A stretch of DNA of 7,577 nt, taken from positions 1-7,577 of the forward strand of contig JALVWX010000198.1 in the NCBI GenBank assembly GCA_027023165.1, given 5' to 3'. The stretch's first letter is position 1; each line of letters opens with the position of its first letter. Below the pieces are notes generated by a model. The model had not been told where the DNA came from, did not search any database, and worked only from the letters and a program-made list of their open reading frames with translations. Below, piece by piece: positions 1 through 5,463 of the stretch. The DNA is from Thermococcus sp. Lineage in GTDB: Archaea > Methanobacteriota_B > Thermococci > Thermococcales > Thermococcaceae. The position numbers were made by a program, and so were the translations under genes.

Positions 1-1432
1 TTCCGAGGGCATCGTAGTTGCCGTGCATGAAGGCGTTCTTTATGAGGTCGAGCACCTTGAGACCCTTCGGGGCATATCTCTCATCGTAGAACGAGCGGAA
101 CTTCATGAATATCTCCGTTCCGAGCTTGAGCTTCCTGAGCTTGCCCATGGTCTTCCACTGCTCTATCTCTTCGGCCTTCTCCTCGAGGTACTCAACGAAG
201 CCCTCAACGTCGAGGAACCGGCTTATTGGAATGACCCTCTTGTGTTCCCTGTCGAGGAAGATGTAGGTTGCCGCGCCACAGGCGAAGTGGCTCGTCATGT
301 AGTATTTGCTTCCGGTGAACGCCTCGAAGAACCTGGCTATGTGGCCCGCTATCGGAATCGGGTACCAGTCCTCCTTGGTTATGACACCGTTGGTCTGCTC
401 CTCGATGCGCCTCGTCGCGCCGGCGATGGTTATCCTGAACCTCTGGCGCTCCTTCTTGGGAACCCTGCCGACCTGGGAAATCGGCTGGAAGTTAACGCCC
501 CTGACGATGTCGAGGTGGTTGAGGCCGAAGTTGATTATCGCTCCAAGCTCGTGGTCGTTGACGTTCCTTATGGTCGTCGGGACGAGGACTATACCCGGCC
601 CGCCGGCCTTCCTCACGTTCTCGAAGATGAGGGGAACTTCCCAGTGGTTCTTCCAGTTGGTCTGGGGCGTCATTCCGTCGTAGCTCATGTAAAGGGTGTT
701 CGTTCCGGCCTCGCGGATCTTCTTCACAAGCGCCGGCTCGAAGGCGAGCTTTATTCCGTCGGTGTTGAGCTGAACGTGGTCGTAGCCCTCCTTGCGGGCC
801 ATCTTGATGATCTCGATGAGGTCCTCTCTCAGCGTTGGCTCGCCGCCGGTGAGCTGGACTGCATTCGCCCCAATCGGGTACTGCTTCTTGGCGTTGCGAA
901 GCATCATTCTGATCTGCTCAAGCGTCGGTTCGTAAATCGGCTGGCCCTCCTTGGCGTAGAAGAAGCAGTACCAGCAGCTCAGGTTGCAGCGGTTGGTCAG
1001 AACGATGTTGAGCAGGTTCGTGTGGGAGCGGTGCCTCGAACACATTCCGCAGTCGAGGGGGCAGTTGACGCCGGTGTTCTCGACGTTGGCGCTGTAAAGC
1101 TCCTTCTTTTCCCAGCGCCACTTGGAGAAGCGGTAGTACTGGTCAACATCCTCGTAGTAGAGGTCCGTTATCATCCCCTCAGGGCACTTCTTGGTTATCC
1201 ACACCTTGCCGTCCTTCTCCCATACGAGTGCGGGGACGACGCGCCTCGTCTCGGGACAGAGTGAGTACGTCCTGTGGGGCAAGGGGCCACCGTAGGCCCT
1301 GCTCGCTTTCTTGAGTTCAGCGTAAAACTCATCCTCGCTTATCTCAGGAAACTCGACTATATCCCTAATCCTCCGGGTTGAGGCAGCAAACTCTTTTTCG
1401 CCACTGGGAATTTCACCAACGTTCTCAGCCAT
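1..1432 (-). CDS. tes: Tes/MJ0619-family radical SAM protein (tetraether lipid synthase homologue), C-terminus cut by window edge
   Basis: Reading the minus strand from the ATG at 1432 gives 477 codons without a stop, open to the left edge. Visible motifs: a degenerate rubredoxin-like N-terminal site (C59-P-E-T and C83-P-E-G), a CxxxCxxC at C124/C128/C131, the radical SAM CxxxCxxC at C149/C153/C156 in the context NRCNLSCWYCFFYA, the SAM-binding GGEPT at 196-200, and a later HFACGA around C385. Extra Cys clusters ahead of the radical SAM motif followed by CFFYA fit the MJ0619 family. As known for that family, MJ0619 and its methanogen homologues join two archaeol lipid chains into membrane-spanning tetraethers; MJ0619 was earlier proposed to be a pterin methylase. 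Tetraether synthesis here is inferred from family membership. Thermococcales may carry paralogues with other lipid or unknown substrates. The start is supported by a GGGGTGA site five bases upstream. The overlapping long plus-strand frames are shadows. Confidence 0.75.
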   Translation of the reverse strand, partial: MAENVGEIPSGEKEFAASTRRIRDIVEFPEISEDEFYAELKKASRAYGGPLPHRTYSLCPETRRVVPALVWEKDGKVWITKKCPEGMITDLYYEDVDQYYRFSKWRWEKKELYSANVENTGVNCPLDCGMCSRHRSHTNLLNIVLTNRCNLSCWYCFFYAKEGQPIYEPTLEQIRMMLRNAKKQYPIGANAVQLTGGEPTLREDLIEIIKMARKEGYDHVQLNTDGIKLAFEPALVKKIREAGTNTLYMSYDGMTPQTNWKNHWEVPLIFENVRKAGGPGIVLVPTTIRNVNDHELGAIINFGLNHLDIVRGVNFQPISQVGRVPKKERQRFRITIAGATRRIEEQTNGVITKEDWYPIPIAGHIARFFEAFTGSKYYMTSHFACGAATYIFLDREHKRVIPISRFLDVEGFVEYLEEKAEEIEQWKTMGKLRKLKLGTEIFMKFRSFYDERYAPKGLKVLDLIKNAFMHGNYDALG

Positions 1433-1444
1433 GGGGTTCACCCC
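1433..1444 (-). promoter_or_regulatory. Ribosome binding site of the radical SAM gene inside a GGGG/CCCC hairpin
   Basis: On the minus strand the bases just before the ATG read GGGGTGAACCCC. GGGGTGA is a good Shine-Dalgarno sequence, five bases from the start. The same bases form a 4-bp all-GC stem with a TGAA loop that ends directly at the start codon, so the site could be partly hidden in the mRNA. The binding site is clear; the hairpin's effect is inference. Confidence 0.65.
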
Positions 1445-1484
1445 GTTTAATTCGGGCTTTCCTGGATGGGTATCCAATCGCTGG

Positions 1485-1500
1485 GTATAAAAGCTTTTGC
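1485..1500 (-). promoter_or_regulatory. BRE/TATA promoter of the radical SAM gene
   Basis: On the minus strand this reads GCAAAAGCTTTTATA. The A-rich BRE-like part is immediately followed by CTTTTATA, the usual archaeal arrangement. Transcription would start roughly 25 bases further on, near 1460, leaving a leader of about 30 bases that contains the ribosome binding site. Read on the plus strand the same bases give TATAAAAG, but without an A-rich BRE before it, so the minus orientation is preferred. Confidence 0.6.
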
Positions 1501-1505
1501 GTAAA

Positions 1506-1525
1506 TATGAAGGTTTTCCTTCATA
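1506..1525. repeat. Perfect 8-bp inverted repeat upstream of the divergent promoter (possible operator)
   Basis: TATGAAGG (1506-1513) and CCTTCATA (1518-1525) are perfect reverse complements around a TTTT centre. The palindrome lies just upstream of the minus-strand BRE/TATA at 1485-1500, where an archaeal regulator could bind. It does not match the Thermococcales glycolytic motif or the SurR site as I know them. The symmetry is seen directly; an operator role is inferred. Confidence 0.5.
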
Positions 1526-1550
1526 GGTATGGGACAAAATTGGGGAATCC

Positions 1551-1569
1551 GAAAGGTTAGGGTTAAAAG
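1551..1569 (+). promoter_or_regulatory. Candidate promoter of the 117-aa protein/uracil-DNA glycosylase unit
   Basis: GAAAGG (1551-1556) precedes a TTAAAAG TATA-like box at 1563-1569. With normal archaeal spacing, transcription would start around 1588-1594, leaving a leader of only about ten bases before the ATG at 1600. The gap between BRE-like and TATA-like parts is wider than ideal, so the assignment is tentative. TATAAAAG at 1485 is an alternative that would give a leader of about 85 bases. Confidence 0.4.
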
Positions 1570-1579
1570 TACCCGCGGG

Positions 1580-1601
1580 ATTCTATCTTAGGTGATAGAA
1601 T
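1580..1601. repeat. Perfect 8-bp inverted repeat covering the ribosome binding site and start of the 117-aa gene
   Basis: ATTCTATC (1580-1587) and GATAGAAT (1594-1601) are perfect reverse complements separated by TTAGGT. The Shine-Dalgarno bases AGGTGAT (1590-1596) and the first two bases of the ATG lie inside. It could be a DNA operator over the transcription start, or an RNA hairpin hiding the ribosome binding site if the leader is long. Confidence 0.5.
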
Positions 1602-1953
1602 GCCTGCCAGGGAAATGAGGATGGAGATGTTTCTGCGCGCGCTCCTGAAGAGGGACTTCAGCAGGGCGAAGGCCCATGCCGAGAAGCTCCAGAAGATGGC
1701 CGGAAAGGACGAGTGGGGCAGGGGCTACACAAAGGCCGTCAACGGCTTTATCAGCGCCATAAAGGACAACGACCCGGATTCCCTCATCTTCCGTCTGATA
1801 AACGAACACGACAGGGAGAAAGCAAAGGAGTTGCTCGAGCACTTCCAGAAGACGATACTCGAGCACGAGTTCCGTGATGGCTACGAGAAGGGCTACTACA
1901 CGGCATGGGTCGAGTTCCTCAAGGCCTACCTCAACCAGAAGACCCTCGTGTGA
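1600..1953 (+). CDS. Conserved-looking hypothetical protein with two helical repeats, linked to uracil-DNA glycosylase
   Basis: I do not recognise this 117-residue protein. It is highly charged, has no cysteine, signal peptide or membrane segment, and is probably all alpha-helical and cytosolic. Its sequence is an internal duplication: residues 11-56 align without gaps to 63-108 at an offset of 52. Identical pairs include R13/R65, D19/D71, A23-K24/A75-K76, E28/E80, Q31-K32/Q83-K84, E38/E90, G42-Y43/G94-Y95 and K45/K97, with an aromatic after E38/E90 (W39/F91). This suggests two helical hairpins resembling TPR-like repeats. The ATG at 1600 has AGGTGAT three bases upstream. The gene ends five bases before the uracil-DNA glycosylase, so the two are probably cotranscribed and a repair-related or accessory role is possible, but that rests on position alone. 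It is clearly coding: the glycosylase frame starts right after it and codon use matches the neighbours. Confidence 0.85.
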   Translation: MPAREMRMEMFLRALLKRDFSRAKAHAEKLQKMAGKDEWGRGYTKAVNGFISAIKDNDPDSLIFRLINEHDREKAKELLEHFQKTILEHEFRDGYEKGYYTAWVEFLKAYLNQKTLV

Positions 1954-1958
1954 TGACC

Positions 1959-2546
1959 ATGGGCAAGGAAGAACTCATGAGAAAACTCGAGGAGAGAATC
2001 AGAAATTGCCAGAAGTGTCCCTTAAGTCAGCTCAGGACGAACGCGGTTCCCGGTTCCGGGAGCTACGACGCCAAGGTGATGTTCGTCGGTGAGGCACCAG
2101 GTTACTGGGAGGACCAGAAGGGCCTTCCCTTCGTCGGAAGAGCGGGGAAGGTGCTCGACGAACTCCTCCGGGAGATCGGCCTGAGCAGGGATGAAGTTTA
2201 CATCACCAACATCGTCAAATGCCGCCCGCCTGAGAACCGCGACCCGACGGAGGAGGAGATTAAAGCCTGCTCCCCCTATCTTGACAGACAGATAGACATA
2301 ATCCGCCCGAAGGTCATCGTTCCGCTGGGGAGGCATTCGATGCGTTACATCCTCGAGAAGTTCGGCTTCGAGCCGGAGCCGATAAGCAGGATACACGGGA
2401 AGACCTTCGAGGCTTACACCCTCTTTGGGAAAATCATCATCATGCCCGCTTACCACCCCGCAGCGGCCCTCTACAGACCGCAGATTAGGGAGGAACTCAG
2501 GAAGGACTTTGCCACACTGGCGAAATTGCTTGAGGAACTCGGTTGA
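1959..2546 (+). CDS. udg: Family 4 (4Fe-4S) uracil-DNA glycosylase
   Basis: The enzyme removes uracil, arising from cytosine deamination, from DNA and starts base excision repair; this matters at high temperature. The 195-residue protein shows the family 4 cluster ligands C17-x2-C20, C88 and C104. It also shows the catalytic-pocket motif GEAPG (44-48), the loop WEDQKGLPFVGRAGK (50-64), TNIVKCRPPENRDP (83-96) and the C-terminal motif HPAA (166-169). Length is typical for the family. The frame is open back to an ATG at 1905, but the first 18 residues of that version lie inside the upstream gene and precede the conserved N-terminus. I chose ATG 1959 because GTGAT (1950-1954) lies four bases before it and homologues begin in the same way. 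ATG 1953, overlapping the upstream TGA, is the alternative and adds two residues. It follows the 117-aa gene in one unit and is followed by a terminator-like region. Confidence 0.93.
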   Translation: MGKEELMRKLEERIRNCQKCPLSQLRTNAVPGSGSYDAKVMFVGEAPGYWEDQKGLPFVGRAGKVLDELLREIGLSRDEVYITNIVKCRPPENRDPTEEEIKACSPYLDRQIDIIRPKVIVPLGRHSMRYILEKFGFEPEPISRIHGKTFEAYTLFGKIIIMPAYHPAAALYRPQIREELRKDFATLAKLLEELG

Positions 2547-2552
2547 GTTTCC

Positions 2553-2605
2553 ATTCACTTTTCCGTGAATTTTGCGTCCAGTGATGTTACGATTTTTAAT
2601 TTTAT
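2553..2605 (+). terminator. Hairpin plus T-tracts downstream of uracil-DNA glycosylase
   Basis: ATTCAC (2553-2558) and GTGAAT (2565-2570) form a perfect 6-bp stem with a TTTTCC loop, followed by TTT. About 20 bases later comes a second T-rich stretch, T5-AA-T4 (2592-2602). Archaeal RNA polymerase stops mainly at T-tracts, so either or both could end the two-gene transcript. Confidence 0.5.
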
Positions 2606-2639
2606 CCGGATTCTATGGCTCTAGATGGGACAATTTTGG

Positions 2640-2652
2640 GAAAGGTTTTTAT
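2640..2652 (+). promoter_or_regulatory. Possible distal promoter upstream of the transporter gene
   Basis: GAAAGG followed directly by TTTTTAT has the BRE/TATA form seen ahead of the pantoate kinase gene (GAAAGG then TTTTAAAAG). Transcription would start near 2675-2680, some 155 bases before the transporter's GTG. It could therefore give a long leader or a short separate RNA ending at the T5 at 2731-2735. No coding frame worth calling lies between. Confidence 0.35.
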
Positions 2653-2766
2653 CGGTTCAATGTTCTATAAGATACTTGAGCACTCCTATATGCACTGCAA
2701 TGACGATAAGAAATCGCTGATGTACGTGGATTTTTAAGGACGTTCGCAGGAATCCCGTCAATTGAC

Positions 2767-2810
2767 AAGAAATTTCGAGAAAAGATTATATACATCGAAG
2801 AAATTTCGAG
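2767..2810 (+). repeat. Pair of identical 13-base direct repeats flanking the transporter TATA box
   Basis: AAGAAATTTCGAG occurs at 2767-2779 and again at 2798-2810, 31 bases apart from start to start, about three helical turns. Each copy contains the perfect 8-bp palindrome GAAATTTC. The first copy overlaps the BRE, the second lies between the TATA box and the expected transcription start. This is the layout of a repressor operator pair that blocks TBP/TFB or polymerase. The repeats are seen directly; the bound regulator is unknown. Confidence 0.7.
2777..2792 (+). promoter_or_regulatory. Main BRE/TATA promoter of the NhaC-family transporter
   Basis: GAGAAAAG (BRE-like) is followed by ATTATATA (2785-2792), a strong archaeal TATA box. 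The predicted start near 2812-2816 leaves a short leader carrying GGAGGTGG (2822-2829), four bases before the GTG start at 2834. Confidence 0.75.
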
Positions 2811-2833
2811 GTTAAATTCCTGGAGGTGGAAGT

Positions 2834-4429
2834 GTGTCGGACTTCGGTGTGTTATCTCTGTTGCCGCCCCTGGTGGCAATTATCCTAGCGATATGGACGA
2901 AGAGGGTCATCCTGGCCCTGTTCGCGGGAGTCTGGATCGGCGGTGTAATGGTGGCAGGCTGGAACCCGGTGACGGGAACCACCCAAACCCTTGACTGGAT
3001 AGTCAAGAACGCCACAGATGACTGGAACGTCAAGATACTCCTCTTCGACTTCCTTATCGGAGCAGGCGTCGGACTGATCTACAAGTCAGGGGGTGCCTTC
3101 GCCATTGGAAGGGCGCTGGCAAACAAAGTCCGCACCAGCCGCGGTGCGGCTGTAATGGGCTGGCTCCTCGGCGTGCTCATCTTCTTCGACGACTACACCA
3201 ACACCATCATCGTCGGAAACACCATGAGGCCCATAACCGACAGGACCCGCGTCTCTCGTGAGATGCTCGCCTACATTGATGACTCAACCGCTGCCCCGGT
3301 CGCGGGACTGGCCATAGTCTCGACCTGGATAGGCTACGAGGTCGGTCTCATTGGAGATGCCTTTAAGGACCTCAACGTTGACTACGGCGCCTACGTCGCC
3401 TGGATGCACAGCGTTCCTTACAGGTTCTACTCGATTCTGGCGATAATCCTGGTTTTCCTCGTTGCCTACTTCCACAGGCACTACGGCCCGATGCTCCACG
3501 CGGAATACCGCGCCAGGACGACTGGAAAGGTTCTCCGCGACGGGGCCAAGCCGCTCATGACGACCGAGGTTGACCTAGGAATGCCCAAGGAGGAGGGAAG
3601 CGTCCACATCTTCATCTGGCCTATACTGACGCTGATCTTCGTCACCCTATACGGCATGTGGTACACCGGCGGCGGAAGCGAGGCCTACGCCAAGGGCGGC
3701 CTCATGGAGGTTCTCGGAAACTCTGACTCTGCATTGGCCCTCCTCTGGGGAAGCTTCGCGATGGTCGTCGTGGCCTTCTTCCTTGTCCTTGCAATGAAGA
3801 AGATGACAATCGAGGAGGCCGAGGACGCGATAATCCGCGGCATGAAGCAGATGGTCATCGCCAACACAATCCTGCTCCTGGCGTGGAGCATCAAGAGCGC
3901 CACCGACGCCGTCGGAACCGCGCCCTACATCGTCGACCTCGCCAAGGGGGCGGGAGTGAGCGGAAGCTGGGTGCCGCTGATAGTGTTCCTCATCGCGATG
4001 TTCATCTCCTTCACGACCGGAACGAGCTGGGGGACCTTCAGCATAATGCTGCCGATAGCCATACCGCTCGCCTATGGAGTGACAGGCAACGTCGGACCTG
4101 AGGTCTTCGCCAGCATTGGAGCCGTCTTCGCCGGCGGCATCTTCGGTGACCACTGCTCCCCGATAAGCGATACGACCATTATGAGTTCGATGTTCAGCGG
4201 TTCGGACCACATAGACCACGTCAACACGCAGGTGCCCTACGCGGTGACCGCCTCGAGCGTCGGGATAATCCTCTACCTCCTCTTCGGCTTCGGCGTCCAC
4301 AACTGGGCAATCCTCCTGCCTGTAGGATTTATACTCCTCATAGCGGCCTGGTACGTCCTGAGCGAGTGGTACGGCAGCAAGCACGGCATCCCGCACGGCA
4401 AGGTGCCCGTCTACGTGGTCGAGGAGTGA
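2834..4429 (+). CDS. nhaC: NhaC-family Na+/H+ antiporter-type membrane transporter
   Basis: A 531-residue polytopic membrane protein with about a dozen hydrophobic segments, in the ion transporter superfamily as NhaC/MleN-type antiporters. Family signatures are clear: IFFDDYTNTIIVGNTMRPI (117-135, acidic pair D119-D120), the DDSTAAPVAGLAIVSTWIGYE stretch (149-169), SFTTGTSWGTFSIMLPIAIP (392-411) and GIFGDHCSPISDTTIMSS (435-452). Members exchange Na+ for H+ across the cytoplasmic membrane, and some couple this to organic acids such as malate/lactate or to amino acids. Substrate cannot be read from this sequence, so the symbol denotes the family only. The GTG start is fixed by GGAGGTGG four bases upstream. 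It has its own promoter and terminator and seems to be a single-gene unit. The operator-like repeats around its TATA box suggest that expression responds to a specific signal. The C-terminal tail (511-531) is short, polar and probably cytosolic. Confidence 0.88.
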   Translation: MSDFGVLSLLPPLVAIILAIWTKRVILALFAGVWIGGVMVAGWNPVTGTTQTLDWIVKNATDDWNVKILLFDFLIGAGVGLIYKSGGAFAIGRALANKVRTSRGAAVMGWLLGVLIFFDDYTNTIIVGNTMRPITDRTRVSREMLAYIDDSTAAPVAGLAIVSTWIGYEVGLIGDAFKDLNVDYGAYVAWMHSVPYRFYSILAIILVFLVAYFHRHYGPMLHAEYRARTTGKVLRDGAKPLMTTEVDLGMPKEEGSVHIFIWPILTLIFVTLYGMWYTGGGSEAYAKGGLMEVLGNSDSALALLWGSFAMVVVAFFLVLAMKKMTIEEAEDAIIRGMKQMVIANTILLLAWSIKSATDAVGTAPYIVDLAKGAGVSGSWVPLIVFLIAMFISFTTGTSWGTFSIMLPIAIPLAYGVTGNVGPEVFASIGAVFAGGIFGDHCSPISDTTIMSSMFSGSDHIDHVNTQVPYAVTASSVGIILYLLFGFGVHNWAILLPVGFILLIAAWYVLSEWYGSKHGIPHGKVPVYVVEE

Positions 4430-4430
4430 G

Positions 4431-4448
4431 CCTTTCCTTTTTCTTTCC
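4431..4448 (+). terminator. Pyrimidine-rich terminator after the transporter
   Basis: Starting one base after the TGA stop, an uninterrupted C/T tract with a T5 run (4438-4442) and further T3 runs fits archaeal intrinsic, T-tract termination. The next promoter begins about 25 bases downstream. Confidence 0.6.
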
Positions 4449-4474
4449 ACTTTCAGTGCGCCTTCTGGAGTTTT

Positions 4475-4489
4475 GAAAGGTTTTAAAAG
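4475..4489 (+). promoter_or_regulatory. BRE/TATA promoter of the pantoate kinase gene
   Basis: GAAAGG (4475-4480) directly precedes TTTTAAAAG (4481-4489). The expected start is near 4508-4512, essentially at the GGAGGTGA site (4510-4517), giving a very short leader. Confidence 0.65.
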
Positions 4490-4521
4490 CCCTAATCCCA
4501 GCTTCCCCCGGAGGTGAGAGA

Positions 4522-5424
4522 TTGCTCGTCAGGGCGTTCATTCCGGCTCATATAACGGCCTTCTTCGTCCCGGCCTTTCACGACGACCCGCTGAGAGCAG
4601 GCTCCCTTGGTGCTGGAATCAACCTCTCGAAGGGGACCAACGTCTTTGCGAGCATCGAGACGAGAACGCTTGAGAGGCACATCCACGTTGCCTTCAACGG
4701 CGAGCCGGTGCAGAGGAAAAGGGCGACCATAACATACTCCGTCGCGAACGAGCTTGTCCCTAGGGATTTCACAGGGGAAGTGGAAATCTGGCAGTACTTC
4801 GACTTCCCCAGCGGCTACGGCTTCGGCAACAGCGCCGGAGGTGCCCTGGGAACGGCCCTGGCACTGGGCTACGCCTTCGGCGGGACGTGGCTCAAGGCCG
4901 CTCAGACCGCCCACAAGCATGAGGTTCTCAACAGGGGAGGCCTCGGTGACGTTGTTGCACAGCTCGCCGGAGGGATAGAGGTTCGAGTCAAGGCCGGCGG
5001 CCCGGGCTACAGTGTCGTTGACAACCTATTCTTTGAGGACTACCGCGTTCTGGTCATCCCCCTTGGAAGGCTTTCCACGAAAGAAGTGCTCGATGGCGAC
5101 GTTGTCAAAGCAATCAAAGTCGAGGGAAGGAAAGCCCTTGAAAACCTCCTCAGGGAACCGAGGCCCGAGCTGATGATGGTCCTCGCCAGGGGGTTCGCCG
5201 AAAAAACGGGCCTCCTGAGTGGTGAACTCCTCGAGTTAGCGAGGGAGCTGGACAAAGTCCTGTCGAACCCACCATCGATGATAATGCTTGGAAAGGGCCT
5301 CTTCGCACTGGTGAGGGATAAGGAGCTTGAGAACGCCAAGAACCTGCTCGCGGACCTTAATCTACCATACGACGTGGCCGAAATCTACGCGGAAAGGCCT
5401 AAAGTCGGAAGGTGGGTGGGCTAA
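4522..5424 (+). CDS. pok: Pantoate kinase (archaeal coenzyme A biosynthesis, GHMP kinase family)
   Basis: This cytosolic enzyme phosphorylates pantoate with ATP to 4-phosphopantoate, which phosphopantothenate synthetase then joins to beta-alanine. That is the archaeal route replacing bacterial pantothenate synthetase and kinase. The 300-residue protein shows the GHMP kinase signature: an N-terminal PAHITAFFVP strand (8-17), the glycine/serine-rich ATP loop PSGYGFGNSAGGALG (96-110), the substrate/catalytic region GGLGDVVAQLAGG (139-151, D143) and the C-terminal glycine-rich MIMLGKGLFAL (253-263). It is a close match in memory to T. kodakarensis TK2141, the characterised pantoate kinase, which also neighbours DNA ligase TK2140. 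The phosphopantothenate synthetase partner is not in this window. The start is a TTG (4522), four bases after a full GGAGGTGA; the next in-frame ATG would remove conserved sequence. It may be cotranscribed with the ligase 39 bases downstream. Confidence 0.93.
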   Translation: MLVRAFIPAHITAFFVPAFHDDPLRAGSLGAGINLSKGTNVFASIETRTLERHIHVAFNGEPVQRKRATITYSVANELVPRDFTGEVEIWQYFDFPSGYGFGNSAGGALGTALALGYAFGGTWLKAAQTAHKHEVLNRGGLGDVVAQLAGGIEVRVKAGGPGYSVVDNLFFEDYRVLVIPLGRLSTKEVLDGDVVKAIKVEGRKALENLLREPRPELMMVLARGFAEKTGLLSGELLELARELDKVLSNPPSMIMLGKGLFALVRDKELENAKNLLADLNLPYDVAEIYAERPKVGRWVG

Positions 5425-5425
5425 C

Positions 5426-5433
5426 CTTTTATC
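5426..5433 (+). promoter_or_regulatory. Possible internal promoter ahead of DNA ligase
   Basis: CTTTTATC, just after the pantoate kinase stop, resembles a TATA box about 30 bases before the ligase ribosome binding site. A start near 5453-5458 would give an almost leaderless message. No clear A-rich BRE precedes it, and read-through from pantoate kinase is equally possible. Confidence 0.35.
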
Positions 5434-5463
5434 CCCCTCGCCGTATTCTTTCCGGTGGTGAGG

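Noticed and set aside
23..1264. A 413-codon plus-strand open frame opposite the radical SAM gene
   Set aside because: The minus strand carries intact radical SAM motifs in a continuous frame to the window edge. The plus-strand frame is a by-product of GC-rich codon use and resembles no protein.
1580..1601. Thermococcales glycolytic motif (TATCAC-N5-GTGATA) at the TATC...GATA palindrome
   Set aside because: Half-sites and spacing differ: the left arm lacks AC and the centre is too short, so it is not that regulator's site as I know it.
1905..1958. Longer uracil-DNA glycosylase starting at ATG 1905
   Set aside because: The extra residues lie in the coding region of the 117-aa gene, no ribosome binding site precedes that ATG, and family members begin near the CxxC region as with ATG 1959.
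2696..2735. Possible C/D box guide RNA (ATGACGA, then CTGATG)
   Set aside because: The box C is imperfect, the D' and C' candidates overlap each other, and no box D (CTGA) follows at the right distance.
3647..4450. A 267-codon minus-strand open frame opposite the transporter gene
   Set aside because: Extremely charged, unprotein-like sequence, fully covered by the well-supported NhaC-family gene.
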